64,000 bases of DNA from Rallus limicola (taxonomy: Eukaryota > Chordata > Aves > Gruiformes > Rallidae). The notes beneath the pieces are model-generated. The model ran no database searches, had not been told where the DNA came from, and worked only from the letters and a program-made list of their open reading frames with translations. Positions 49,645-61,419 of the stretch are shown piece after piece. Location of the stretch: the NCBI GenBank assembly GCA_022605955.1, contig JAKCOZ010000010.1, positions 3,162,001 through 3,226,000 of the forward strand, given 5' to 3'. The position numbers were made by a program, and so were the translations under genes. Within the stretch, counting starts at the first letter, position 1; every line of letters begins with the position of its first letter.

Positions 49645-52600
49645 CTGGACGGCTTCCCCACCACACCCAGCTACAAGATTTCCACATAAAAAGGCACTGT
49701 AGAGGTCTGTTTTAACACAGAAGCAGCGCTAAAACGTAGTTGTGTAAATCTAGTGGTAAATGTAGCGGCATCAGTTATTCACACATGAAGCCTGGTACAC
49801 CATGGCATACAGATGTTCTTCATGGAAGAGCGACACAAAGAGCTAGTAAAGACTTTGCAAAGGTATTTTTCTGCTGTCTTCCCCTGCTCACTGCCCATCA
49901 GGACAGACCCCTCCGTGGTTTCCAGGGCTGGGTTTACCTCTACACCCCAGGGGACTGCGAGGGACTCACAAGCTCACAACAATCAAAACCCCCTGCACAA
50001 CTTTTATTACAGACCGATGGATGGCAGGAAGGGCAAAGAATATATAGTACTAAAAATCCCCAAGCCTGGAAACTCAAGAGGGTATAACATCTGGCAACCA
50101 CCTAAACTTTGCCTCTATGAAATGGGCATAATGGGAACATTCAGATATATTTAAGTGTTTTCACTTTACTACAGAAGGTTAAAACAGTCTATATTCTTTA
50201 GTAGCCCTGTGTTCACTTGAGATATGAGAAGAATAGACATTATTTAGGATTTCACTGCCTGTAAACAGAGTATATTTTATACTCTTCCAGCCTGCAGCTC
50301 AGCAGAGTTTGACTGCACTGGCTGGACTGTAAATCCATATTTATATTCGCATGTTTCAACTAAGATGGTGAAACTATCTCTACCCTCCTCAAGGGAACCC
50401 ACTACTTGATTAATATTTTGCGAGATTACCCTAACCAATAATGCCTATATTAAAATCCCAAATTACTTTAACATGTCCAAAACAGGCAGGGCACAGATGC
50501 AATGTGGAATGCTTATATACAGTGTAATTTCAGGGTGCTTTGCATTTTCAGTTTGCACCCCAACCTCTTTTCACTGGGAAGTATACTCATGGCACTGAGA
50601 TGACTGATCTGTGAACAGGTCCAGAAAGAAAGGATGGGGAGAAGAGGATGAATACTTAGGCAAAGTCTTGCCATTCGGACTTAAGAGTCATCCAGTTTTG
50701 CAGAGAAATGCTATAAGCTTCCACGCGCAGGACAAGTTGGGCCAGGTCTGTGCCTGGGCTGGCAGTGAGAGGCAATGAGGCAGCTCCGTTGCTTAGAAGA
50801 AAGCACTCCCCACACCAGAACTGTCTCACCTGCCAGCATATATGCATTGTCACAGGTGTCCTTGTGCTGGGTTTCGGTCCAGTGGCAGCAGCGTTTCACA
50901 TCTGGGCCTGCCACAAGGAGCCAGGGCACTTTCCTAGGCTGGTCTTGTAGGCATCTTGCTGTCAGTAACATATCCCCAGCTGGACACCAGCAAGCCCAGC
51001 AATCTGTGGGTGTAAGCCTATGCCTGTGCTTACACACTGGTGTATGTTTTAAAGACATTTACAAGGGACATGCTATAAGGATGAACCAACACCAGCCAAG
51101 CAGTCTGCCATGGGATATACAGGGAAGATGGGGCAGGAAGACAGCAAGAAAGCATTCAGAAATGCAGAGGGAGTAGAGAGTAAGTATTTGCAATGTAAGC
51201 AGCCAGGACCTTTCTTCTGATGGCCTCAATGGCAATTCACCCTTCTGAGATCTGCCATCTCAGGTCTCTCTGCTATGAGGAGGGAGATGCCTCCCGGTCA
51301 TGTGCTCGCCCAAAGCCACCTGCAGAGCAGCTTCACCTGCTGCCACCCTCCCTTCCTGATGGTGCCATGGCCTGCCTGCTCCCCGTCTGCACCATGACCT
51401 CCCCTTTGCTCTCCCACTGTTTTTGCTATGAGACCACACAGCTGGTCTGACTTTTGCCTACTTTATTTCCCTCTTCCTTGCCAGGAAGACCCAGACATTC
51501 TTTGCCCTCCTTCACAGCCTACTGTCCTGCTACAGAGACTTCCCCCATAGCTCTGTTCCCCATGCCTGGCATCTCTTCTGGCATGCATCAGTCGGTCCAT
51601 GCACAGCAGGGTTCATGCATAACTGACCTATTAACATTTCTACATCAGAGCTGCTATATTTGTGTCTTGTATGCATTTTTGCTGCATATGGATTTTGTCC
51701 ATTCCTTCAGCTATACATTTTTGCAGTCCTCAGCTGAACATTATGTAGACTTAGGCATGTCTGTAATGCATACAATGCTCTTAAGTTACTTTTCCTCTCT
51801 TTTTTACCTTAACAATAAAAAAGTTGTGCAGAAACCAGGTGATAAAAATCCAGTACAAACTGTATCTTACAGTACTTTGGCATCTGTGCCAGACATGTGC
51901 TTCCTCAGCTGGGCAAGCCAAAAGCTGAGGGACATACTTTGCCCAAATGGTGAGCCTTTTTAGCTGCTGTATGTCTAACAGACTTAATTATTCTGAGTTC
52001 AAGTGTTTGCTGTAATTTTAGTCCAAGTAATTAAAAGGAGGCACTGTGCTGACAACTGACTGATCGGGGTTCATTTTGAGCCAAAACTGATGGAATGACC
52101 TGCCAGGTCCTATTTTCAGCAGAATGGAAGCTGGTTATGCAATTTAGGCTCTCTGGCACCTCCCCCTCTATTCAAATTACCATTGGTCTGAGGGTTTTAC
52201 TTAGTAACTCTCAGTAATTCCAAGTCTAAGACACTCAACTTCAAGTAAAACTACAGCTTAACATCCCTGCAAAATCTCTCCAGGGCAGGCAGGTCGAACC
52301 AAGCACACCCAGCACAGCCATCCACCAGCAGTCATGACAATACTTCACTCTGTCTTGGGTTACATTTGTGTCATCTCATCTTCACAATTTTACTTTCCTT
52401 GGGGAACCCCTACTAAGCTGAACTTGTGACTTCACAGCTGAAACTGAGTAAAATATTCCTGGTCCATCATCTTCTGTCTAATCTGTCTCATATTTTCTCA
52501 TAGACTACTGGAGTAACAAACCTCACAGCCAGTTTAAACCAAGTTCCAAATTTTCCTTCCATGAACAATTCTTTTCCTCTGCCTCTGTGCTTGATGCCAA

Positions 52601-53211
52601 CACCACCACCTGTACTATAGCTACTCCTACTTCTTTCTCATCTTAAGATGGAAATTTGATCCAAATGCTTTCAGTTTTTCCTTCTTGATTATTTTTTAAG
52701 ACACAAACTCTTCATTTTTATCTATGCGGCCACAACTTCTCATCTTCCAGGGACAACCCATAATGGCAATGGCACATGACCTTTTAAACAGTAAGGTTTT
52801 GAAAGGCACTTTTTTTCTTTCCAATTCTTATTGTTCCTCTCATGTCCCTTTTCTTGTTTCTCTTGTCCAAGGTCAGTCTCAACTTTAGAGGTCCTTTCTT
52901 CTCTCCTCTGATTTGACATCAGCTTCCTTGCCACAAGGCTCACCTTAAGAATGACTTATCTCTCTATTCCTCTCTTAAATTTCATGGTGCTTTCTTCAAC
53001 ATTGCTCTTGAAGGTGTAACCTTTTCTCTCAACAGCCCTAAAAGGAAGATGCTCCTCTTCCCTCAGCTCTCCTCACTTTTCCTGTGATGCCCACCTGAGA
53101 CATGAACCAACTCTTAATGATGTCAGGAAAGTAAGAGGAGACAAGGAATTGTTCTTTTCCAGAAGATATAGACAGTGCCTCCAAAAACCAAGTACATTGG
53201 AGATATCCCCT

Positions 53212-54203
53212 TGTCTTGGTTTGTGTGGCAAGGTTTTGGTAGCAGGGAGACTGCAGGGGTGGCTTCTGTGAAAAGATGCCAGAAGCTTCTCCCATGTCTG
53301 ACAGAGCCAGCCCCAGCCAACTCCAGGATGGACCTGCTGCTGGCCAAAGCTGAGGACATCAGCAGAGCTGGTGGTGCCTCTCTATTTAAGGAGTAAAAAA
53401 TGTTGCACGGCAGCTGTGAGAGAGAGGAATGAGAATACATGAGAGAGACAGCTCTGCAGACACCAAGGTCAGTGAAGAAGGGGGATGTGCTCCACACGCT
53501 TGAGCCCATGGAGAAGATGATGGTGGGGAAGGCTGTTCCACTGCAGCCCATGGAGACAACCACACCCAAGCAGACATCCACCCAGCAGCCAGTGCAGAGC
53601 CCATGCTCCTGGAGCAAGCTCCTGGCAAGAGCTTCAGGCTGTGAAGAAAAGCCCACGCAGAGCAGGTTTTCTGGCAGGAACGGTGGACATGGGGGACTCA
53701 TGCTGGAGCAGTCTGTTCCTGGAGGACTGAACCTTGTGGAGAGGACTCAAATAGGAGCAGTTCATGGACTGTCTCCTGTGGGAGGGGCCCATGCTGGAGG
53801 AGCCTAACAGCACAGGGAGGAAGGAGCAGCAGAGAGGAGCTGTCATGGACTGTGTGTGGCCCCTATCCCTCTGAGCCACTCAGAGGGAAGGAGGTAGACA
53901 ACAGGGATGAGGGAGTGAAGTTGGGCTTTGGAAGGGAGGAGAGGGTAAAAGCAGGTTTTACATTTACATTTGTTTCTCACTATCCTGCTCTTTTTTTTAA
54001 GTGGCAATAAATTATTTTTCCCAAGTGGAGCCTGTTTCACCTGTGACAGTAACTGGTAAGCAATCTCCCTGTCTTTATCTTGACCCACAGGCTTTTAAAT
54101 TTCATTCCTCCACGCCCTCCTCCCTGGGCTGCCATGCTGAGGCAGGGGAGTGAGTGAGTGGCTTGGTGGGTACCTGGCAGTCAGCCAAGGCCAACCCACC
54201 ACA
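53212..54203 (+). mobile_element. Solo LTR of an avian endogenous retrovirus-like element
   Basis: The element begins TGTCTTGGTTTGTGTGGCAA and ends CCAACCCACCACA, a TG...CA terminal pair. A TATA-like TATTTAAGG lies at about 53382 and an AATAAA at about 54006, in the order expected of U3-R-U5. The middle consists of imperfect repeats around CAGCCCATGGAG and GCTGGAGCAG. I recognise the arrangement from a widespread avian LTR family but will not name it. It has no gag, pol or env next to it, so it is a solo LTR. The flanking 5-mers CCCCT and CTCTT could be a decayed target-site duplication (3 of 5 match). It is antisense to NFATC1. Confidence 0.75.
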
Positions 54204-54946
54204 CTCTTCCTCTACTGTCTTTTGGCAGGGATTGCTTCCTTAGACTGAGCTTTTTCTAGTAAGGGCTATGAATTCCTGTGCGCTTGGACAGAGGGTACTA
54301 CTGGCACAGTAACAGTAAAAACTATCCGAAATCTTGTGCTACTTACAAAAAGTTCAGAGACAAAGCTTTGATTGCATGGATACAGCTGCTTGAAGCCACT
54401 TAGTCTGGCAGAGACATGAAAGAAAAAACTTGCAAGTGTTCAGTCACAGTTTCTAGAATAATTAAAAATTTACAGGATTACTCAGACAAGTGACTTTTAA
54501 CTAGAGACCGCGTGGCTATTCCTTATTTCTCAGTTGTCCACAGTAAGTATCTGTGATTGATTGATCTCGTTGTTCCCTGTGAGAGGAACACCCTGGATGA
54601 GGTTTGCTGCTGCTGATACCATCTCATGCAGATGGCTTCTGCCCTGCTCTCTCTTCACCATTCCCTAGACTAAACAGCCAGGAAAAACTGAAACGTGCTG
54701 ACATTTCCTACGAGCTACATCACTGCTCCCGCGTGCGCGTGAGAGGGTTCCACCATCAAATGACTCCACCATTTGATGACACCGTTTGCCCAAGGGTATC
54801 TATTTCTGGGCAGTGGCCAGAAACCCCTCCAGCTATCAATACATCTCTAGGAAATAGGTTCAAGTGACCTTCACATGAACTCTCGCGCTTCCAACTTGTA
54901 TGGCTTTGAAGTTTCCAGTTTATCTAGTTACCAGAATTTTTAACCT

Positions 54947-54965
54947 TGCTGAGCGTGAGTCAGCA
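54947..54965. promoter_or_regulatory. Maf/AP-1-type element
   Basis: TGCTGA at 54947 is followed by TGAGTCAGCA at 54956-54965. The second part is a near-complete T-type Maf recognition half, which small-Maf/CNC or large-Maf factors can bind. It is a motif-only call. Confidence 0.25.
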
Positions 54966-56130
54966 TGCAACTGCTCGCTGCCAACTGGAACGTGTGTCCT
55001 GAACTTGGATAAACAGACAGATAAGGACAAAATTATGTAGTATCTGTCCATCCGACTAGAGGGGGGAAAGGGAGTTTTGCCACTTGCTTATTTATTATGT
55101 GAGCTACAGTATGATTACCAGTGTGAAACATGACCCCTTTTTGGCCAGCTGCCCCCCAAACTGTGACTGCTACTGGCAGTGGAAAGAGCAATGGAAAGAT
55201 CTCTGAGAATGTAAGATCTTTTACCAAATGGAGCTCTGCCAGGACTCAGGTCACCCGTCTCCCCATCACATCACATCACGTCAAAACAGACTCCAAACCA
55301 TGAGCTCCCAAGTGTAGCTGAGTCAAACCAAAAAGCCCACATGCTTCCCCAACGCATCCGTTCCATCCACATGCCACTCAAATGTTTCGTCAACATATCA
55401 CTTTCCAGAACTTTTCCTAAGTTCTCCTGAACCTAAAATACTGCACTTGAGTCACCTGCCATACAACAAGGCAACTTTTGCTCACACAACATACATGAAA
55501 CAGACTTGAATTTCTCTGACTGACATTTACAGCAGCAACAGATTGCTAATCTTTGCCAGAGACAGTGAAATTTGAGAGAAACAAAAAACCTGTGAAATGC
55601 TTGAGTGGACACTTAACTTCACCCAGCTTCCTTCTTTTCCATATCACGTTTACTTTGTGCAAACATTCGGCTGATAAATCCTGACCGCAGGTCTACTGGG
55701 ATGCAAACTGTAAGTTTTCCCATCTGAAATACTTACAGAAAAGAGTGATTTCCTTTGGCATAGACAGCCAAAAAAATTGGTGATTTCACCCAGCTATCTT
55801 TCATCTGCTCCAGTGTAACTATTACCATGCCACGTAAGCAGCTTCATGTTTTAAGAGCGAAACCTGTTCCAGCAGGGAAGAGGAACAGTTTGGACAGAAA
55901 AATCCATTTAATGAAATAAAAACAACAATAGGATGAATGGTTTAAAGCAATACTAAATCTGAAAAACTCTTTGGTTGTTTGAAAATACTTAAAAAAAAAA
56001 AGAGAGAGAGAGAAAAATGCCCAGTGAAAACACTTCTAGGTGCTGTTTATTTTTTGCTGTCTTTCATGAACTTGAGTTTCAAAGGCTCTGGGCACAATAG
56101 CTGAGGATATTATGCAGTTAGGTTACAGAG

Positions 56131-56148
56131 TAGGTGTAGGTGTAGGTG
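56131..56148. repeat. (TAGGTG)3 tandem repeat
   Basis: Three perfect hexamer copies lie in tandem on the plus strand. This is a short minisatellite-like repeat. Confidence 0.9.
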
Positions 56149-58212
56149 CTAGGATCACTGTTGATTTGAAGGCTGAGTAATGAACAACATGCTCAAAACC
56201 ATTGAAGTCCATAAGCCTCGAGTTACTCAGAGATATAGCATTACAAATTGTGAGCTCTCTTAACGTCCATCAAAGAGAGTGATGCATCTTCAGGGAAGGG
56301 CATTTTTCAGAAGGAAGCTCAAATGTGGGGCTTTGACCAGGACAAAATGGCCCTCAACATTAACAGCCCAGAACCAGAATTTCAAACTCAGTGTTATTTG
56401 AGAAACTAATCCTGCAGTGAAGTTGGGTGTTATATTTCTGCCTTTTCACTCTTTAAAACTCTTGCCTTGAGCTCTGGTCACTAAGTGGCAAAGAAACGGG
56501 TCTGGGGCTCTAACTTAACTAGCATAAACTCAACTAAATGATCATTACTGACTATACACCAAATATCCATTTCTTCTCATACATCACAACTTGCTAATAA
56601 TGGGGATTTCAGTCAGTTTAACCTGATCTCTTGGGTATGTCTAGACTTGGCCAAACCCATGAAGTCCAGAAATACTTGAGCTAGTTCCAGTGTCAAAACC
56701 ATTCTAGCTACAGGAGCAAGGAGCAATTTTTGAGCAAGGAGAAATTTTAGGGTAGATTAACTCCTTCAGATCTTAGTGTGAGACTCTTCCTATATCCCAA
56801 AATATCTTGGGTAACGTTACAAGGCCCTAAGGCATGCCAGGAAGATGTACCCGGAACTTTCAGGTGCTTTGGTGTTTGGCATATTGGCCTTTGTGTCTCA
56901 TCACTGAGCTCATCAGTTACAGGAAACCTTTTGTGAACTGAGTGAAGATACATTAGGATTCTTCCACCACACTCAGTTTTATAGATCACTGATCATAATC
57001 TGATATACTAGAAGCCAGCAGGCTTTTGAGCTGCTTTGTAACTCATATTACCCTCAAAAAAACTAGCTTTGAAAATAAATACACAGTATTTGCAGAAGCT
57101 GTTACCCAAAAAAAGAAAGCTGACGGATACATAGTCCTTAAAACATATTCTCCAAACACCCCTGTATTTTCTGAACTTCCCTCAAGGTTTTTGCTGCCTG
57201 GTGCATTTATAATCTAGAAATGAAATAAAAAGTTTTGAAAAGGCAAGTAAATAAATCAGCATCTTACATTACAATTCCAGATCATGGACCATGCTCTTGC
57301 AGATGCGTGTGTTGGACAGGAAACGTTTTGTCTCTCCTAGCCAGCCTCCTCCCATAGCTAACAAGTATCAACTTCATTTTATCCACTTTTGTAATTAAAA
57401 TGCACACTTTGCCTCCACAGCAAGCAGCGGCACACAGGCATCGAGGGCCTTTTGCCAGGAAGAAGTTGTAGACTTCTTAGTATTTTAGAAAGCACTAATT
57501 CTGATGAAAACCAGATTGGTTTCAAGCATCCTGAGCCTAGCACCCAACAACCATGACACGCAGACTCACTAGGCCCTTTTGAAACTCAGGAAGATAGAAA
57601 CATGACTACAAAGAGAGATAGAAAGTGAAAGAAGATTAAAAAACCAATAGTGTAACTTGTAAGACACAAAGTCATCATGAGACTCCCCAGTCTAAGAAAA
57701 TACTGAATTTAAAAGAGCGAACCTCTCAAAGCACACTCAACATTCATGTTTTTACTACCACTAAGCTTCTTGGACAGTCGTTTTATACCATCATTCATCA
57801 CTGGAAAATATGGTCTGATGTGCAAGCAATAAAACACTGACCAAAATCTCATAAAATAAGGACTCTTTTCAACACAAGAACTGTTTTACAGTACTGTAAA
57901 AGACTTGAGCAAATTTTAATCCACTTCTGAAAAGACTCATTGTTTATCTATCGGGGTGCCTTCTGCCTGAGAGCTGGACCACACCATGAGGGATTCTTCT
58001 CCTCCCAGTGCTCCTTCCACAGTCCTTTCCATGAAAGTCCATTCCTTGGCTGCCCCGTTCCTCCTCTGTGAGACATAGGAGTTGCAGGGCTGCAAAGCAT
58101 ATTTTGCTTTGCTTCATAAATTTCTCTGCTAAAAATCAGCCAGTAAGGGGTTAAGCTGAAAGCACCAAGCCGGCTGCCTCCCCAGCTGAAGGATTGATTT
58201 GATCATTCTTCA

Positions 58213-58235
58213 GGGATTCCCTCTTGTATGAGTCA
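58213..58235. promoter_or_regulatory. Composite kappaB + AP-1 motif, copy 2
   Basis: The plus strand carries GGGATTCCC (kappaB motif) at 58213-58221, then TCTTGTA, then TGAGTCA at 58229-58235. The shared core with copy 1 is CAGGGA(A)TTCCCT and GTATGAGTCACTG, with the same 6-bp spacer plus A between motifs. Both copies have the same orientation in the same NFATC1 intron. Confidence 0.4.
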
Positions 58236-58400
58236 CTGCTCAGACAGACTCCCCACGCAAGGAGGCCAGGATAATGCCATTCCTCCAGAGACTACAACAG
58301 CTGAGGGCTAGCCCTGAAGACTGAGAGCTTGGGACTCAAGCTTGGAAAAACATTCAGTGGACCACAATGCACTAGGCAGACTTAAAGAAATTATTCAGAC

Positions 58401-58433
58401 AGAAGGAAGGAAAAAAAAAAAAGAAAAAAAAAA
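58401..58433. repeat. A-rich homopurine tract
   Basis: Two A-runs of about ten or more follow AGAAGGAAGG on the plus strand. It is a simple repeat in the intron. Confidence 0.85.
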
Positions 58434-61031
58434 GGGCAAACAAAAAGTTCTCTCAAACTCTTCGCGTTAACCAATTAAGTATGCAGACTAACATGAATTA
58501 GACAAGCTCCCGGAGACTGCCTCCTGGCTTGGAGACTCTGCCCGAGCAAGGACTGAAGACCTGAGCTCATGTAGTATAATATTTAAATTTTATATAAAAG
58601 ATACATTCTCTTTATGAGTGCAATGACTCCTGTGATCTATTACTTTGTAATAGCTGCGTTTGGCTGCTATCCACTAGGAACGTGATTAACATTTCGAATT
58701 CAAAAACAAAAGCAGTAACAGCGGCAAAACTAATGAATGTCTCCAGCTAATCACAAAAGTTCATAACCAGTTTCTGAAGAGAAGGACTGTGCTGGTGTTC
58801 CCTTCTCTTGACCTACTTACACAGACGTGCAAGCGCTGAAAGGGAAAGAAACACTGTGTGCTGATTTTCAAAACTGGAGGCTGGTAATGTTTGTTCATTT
58901 GACATTAAATACAGCGACCCTGCTCTAAAAACTGAGCGGTAGCAGTCTGACACTAAGACAACAACACATCACGCTTGCTTGTTTCCAGTGCATCGATCCG
59001 TTCAGCAACGGAACACACAACTCAACACAGAAGTCCTGGAAACTGCTCGGTCCCAATCAGCTGCAACTTTGCTTCTCGTGTGCTGTTCCTGGTGGCACCA
59101 CTGCAGCTCCGGGAGATGCCGAACACTCTCTGACTTCAAAAGCTCATCCCCTGCAGCGTGCCTCCATGAGACAGTACTGCCCCGCAACCGCAACACACCC
59201 TCCGTAAGACTACTGCAGCCAGGCGGGACAGCTTCAGATCAGATCTTTCAATACTGACTGAATGATCCCGATTGCTCCTCAATGACAGCGGCTCACTGGC
59301 TGACTTACAGCGATGCTCCCCGCCCCACGCTGGAGGGAAAAGTGCAGGGTGATCTCTGGTTGTGCTTTCATGCAGCAGAGGTACTTCTGCACTGGTCCTT
59401 CCTGCCACCCCGCACACCCAAGGCGGTCCCACTAGGTGCTTTTCAGGGTGACAGGAAAGGCCTTTATTATCATTTTCTTCCCAGTGCACAGCAGGACACT
59501 CCTTCATCTCCCACAGTGTTTAAAAAATGTCACTCCTATGAATTATTTTCTATCCATACGCTGACTTTGTACAGCCTCAAATTCCTTTTGTCTCAGAGGG
59601 GTATCTGTCTGGTTAGGAAGTACAAGGCTGGCCCCGCTTTGCATTTGTGCGATTTAAAGCTATACAGTGAACATCCTGCTTTTGGTGTACTTAATGCTAA
59701 GGGATGCAGTGTCCAAACTCATGCTGTGGTACCTGATGTCAGTAGCATCACCATCATAATCCTTTGAGGTGCAATACTTCACGATTTTTCCAACTCAATA
59801 AAGGAAGAGGATAGAAAATAAGTATGAAGGAAAGCACCTTTTAATGTGGCTTCCTTCCTGGAATGGACAGATGGAGGACTTTGCTCCAGACATGCTAACC
59901 CATTTCTGTGCAGTGAAGGAAGTTTAAATATCAAGTAGGTGGTCACGTTCTTCTCTCCCCTCACGCTATGTGAAGAGCAGAGTTCCTTTTTTTTTTAATT
60001 GCAATACCACCTTTTTTCCTTTTTTTTTTTTAAACTTTCTTAAGAAACAAGAAGGGTGTTCTGCTCATGTGAAGGCCACAGCCTGACCACACGTGGTGTG
60101 GCACTCGGGGGAATTACCTCCACCCCGTGCAGACTCTTGGTGACTTAAACCTCACCAAGCCAGGATCCTGCCTGGGAACTTCAGGGAAGTCTTCTGCCCT
60201 TCTCCTGAGCACGCTGAGCCTACTCAGATGTCTTCACCTCTAGAGCCTCTCCTGCTCACCCCACTAGCCCTTCCCATGGCTCAGCTTCCTGCATCAATGG
60301 CAGCGGCCAGGGCAGGAGAACCTCATGGACACGGAGGGTTAAACCAGCACAGCGTCAAAGCCAGTGCTGGCGGCCTGAGGACTGCCCAAGACCCAAGACG
60401 GTTTAAAGTTCAGGGGGGGTGTTCAGCCGGCAGCTGAGGAATCTGTAGCTTGTGCCAGCGCCACGGAAACCCTTTCCAAAACAAGATGCAAAACTACCCA
60501 TAACGATCTCATTTCAGAGCCTGACTTTGACTCACAGCTCTGCTCCCACCACCTTTTCCCATGGCAGCTTTCACGCTTGTTATACATTATCACCCTGTGA
60601 CCCACTGCTCCTGCAGACACCCCACCGCTCCTCCAGACACCTCCTGCTCTAGCCCCAGCTCCTACTCCACACTGCTTGCCCTGCTTCAGCCTGGCTGGGA
60701 GCCCTTCCTTGGGAGGACCAGTCCCATCACCAACACACTGCAGGAGCAGTGCCGTGCAAGGGGTGGTGGGGGAGAGCCGGCGGCAGTCCTTCCCCAGTCC
60801 TCAAGGTAAACCAGAACTCTCTCCTTCAGGTGAATGCATGTGCACTGCAAGCAGTCTCTGCTTCCACAGAAGGAGACACACATGCACGTACACATCACCA
60901 GCACCACCGCTCCCTCTCCACAAACTACAGAAAGCTTTAAACAAGATGCACTACGCAGCAGGTTTTATGGGGGCATGACACCCCACATTTCGAACACCTT
61001 TCACAAGTCCTACCCAGTACCACCGCGGTTT

Positions 61032-61068
61032 GCTACAACTCTTCAATGTCGCTACAACTTTCAATGTC
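61032..61068. repeat. 18-19 bp tandem duplication
   Basis: GCTACAACTCTTCAATGTC is immediately followed by GCTACAACTTTCAATGTC. The two units differ by a single-base deletion, so the duplication is young. It lies about 0.2 kb downstream, in gene direction, of the exon ending at 61279. Confidence 0.9.
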
Positions 61069-61278
61069 GCTATTGTCTACCTGTAACTACACCTGCCACA
61101 GCAGGAAACCTCGGCATTAGGCCTGGCTCAGATCGCTTTCACAGCTTTGCCTAGTGACATGGAAAACCTATTACATGCAGAAGAAAATGTCATTACCATA
61201 TTTATGCTTTCATCATTTGGCAGAGGTTTTAAAACAGGGGGAAAAAGGCAGACCACAGTCTAGATTGAAAAGACATAC

Positions 61279-61419
61279 CTGGTGCTTTCTCCACAAAGAT
61301 GACTTTGGAGTCTTGCAGAAAGTTATGGCCAGTCAGTGACATTTTCTTCCCTCCAGTAACAGGAAAGCTGTCAATACTTTGCTTCTCCACCAGAGGCAGT
61401 TCTTGGGCAGATCTCTGAG
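61279..61419 (-). CDS. NFATC1: NFATC1 Rel-homology C subdomain exon (first part)
   Basis: This 141-nt exon opens the IPT/TIG subdomain and reads [17 protein letters not shown] then [20 protein letters not shown] and KVIFVEKAP. The acceptor ttccag precedes 61419, where a split Ser codon joins the exon at 63806. The donor gtatgt follows 61279, with the first base of a split Asp codon. The LPLVEKQS and [17 protein letters not shown] signatures are those of NFATC1; NFATC2 has LPMVERQD and GQNFTSESKVVF at these places. The subdomain packs against the N subdomain and helps dimer and partner contacts on DNA. Changes from human, as I recall it, are conservative. Confidence 0.97.

Larger units (their letters stand above)
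45806..61278 (-). other. NFATC1: NFATC1 intron (15.5 kb)
   Basis: Donor gtatgt at 61278 and acceptor tag ending at 45806 bound the intron. It holds the LTR element at 53212-54203, A-rich or purine tracts at 48048, 48652 and 58401, a T-run region near 59987-60033, and a TAGGTG triplet repeat at 56131. It also holds two matching kappaB/AP-1 composites (49621 and 58213), a Maf-type site (54947) and a POU-type double octamer (46724). Non-repetitive AT-rich blocks at about 47560-47840 and 58560-58760 are candidate conserved elements. The largest frames (53123-53701 minus and 51454-51963 plus) are within the LTR or have no family motif. No other gene is supported. Confidence 0.92.

Noticed and set aside
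51454..51963. 169-codon plus-strand open frame
   Set aside because: It is the longest frame outside the LTR, but its composition is unremarkable, it shows no motif, splice context or promoter, and it sits in an NFATC1 intron. Such lengths are expected by chance in 64 kb.
53123..53701. 192-codon minus-strand open frame
   Set aside because: It lies mostly inside the LTR on its antisense strand, runs across the element edge into unique DNA, and has no domain.
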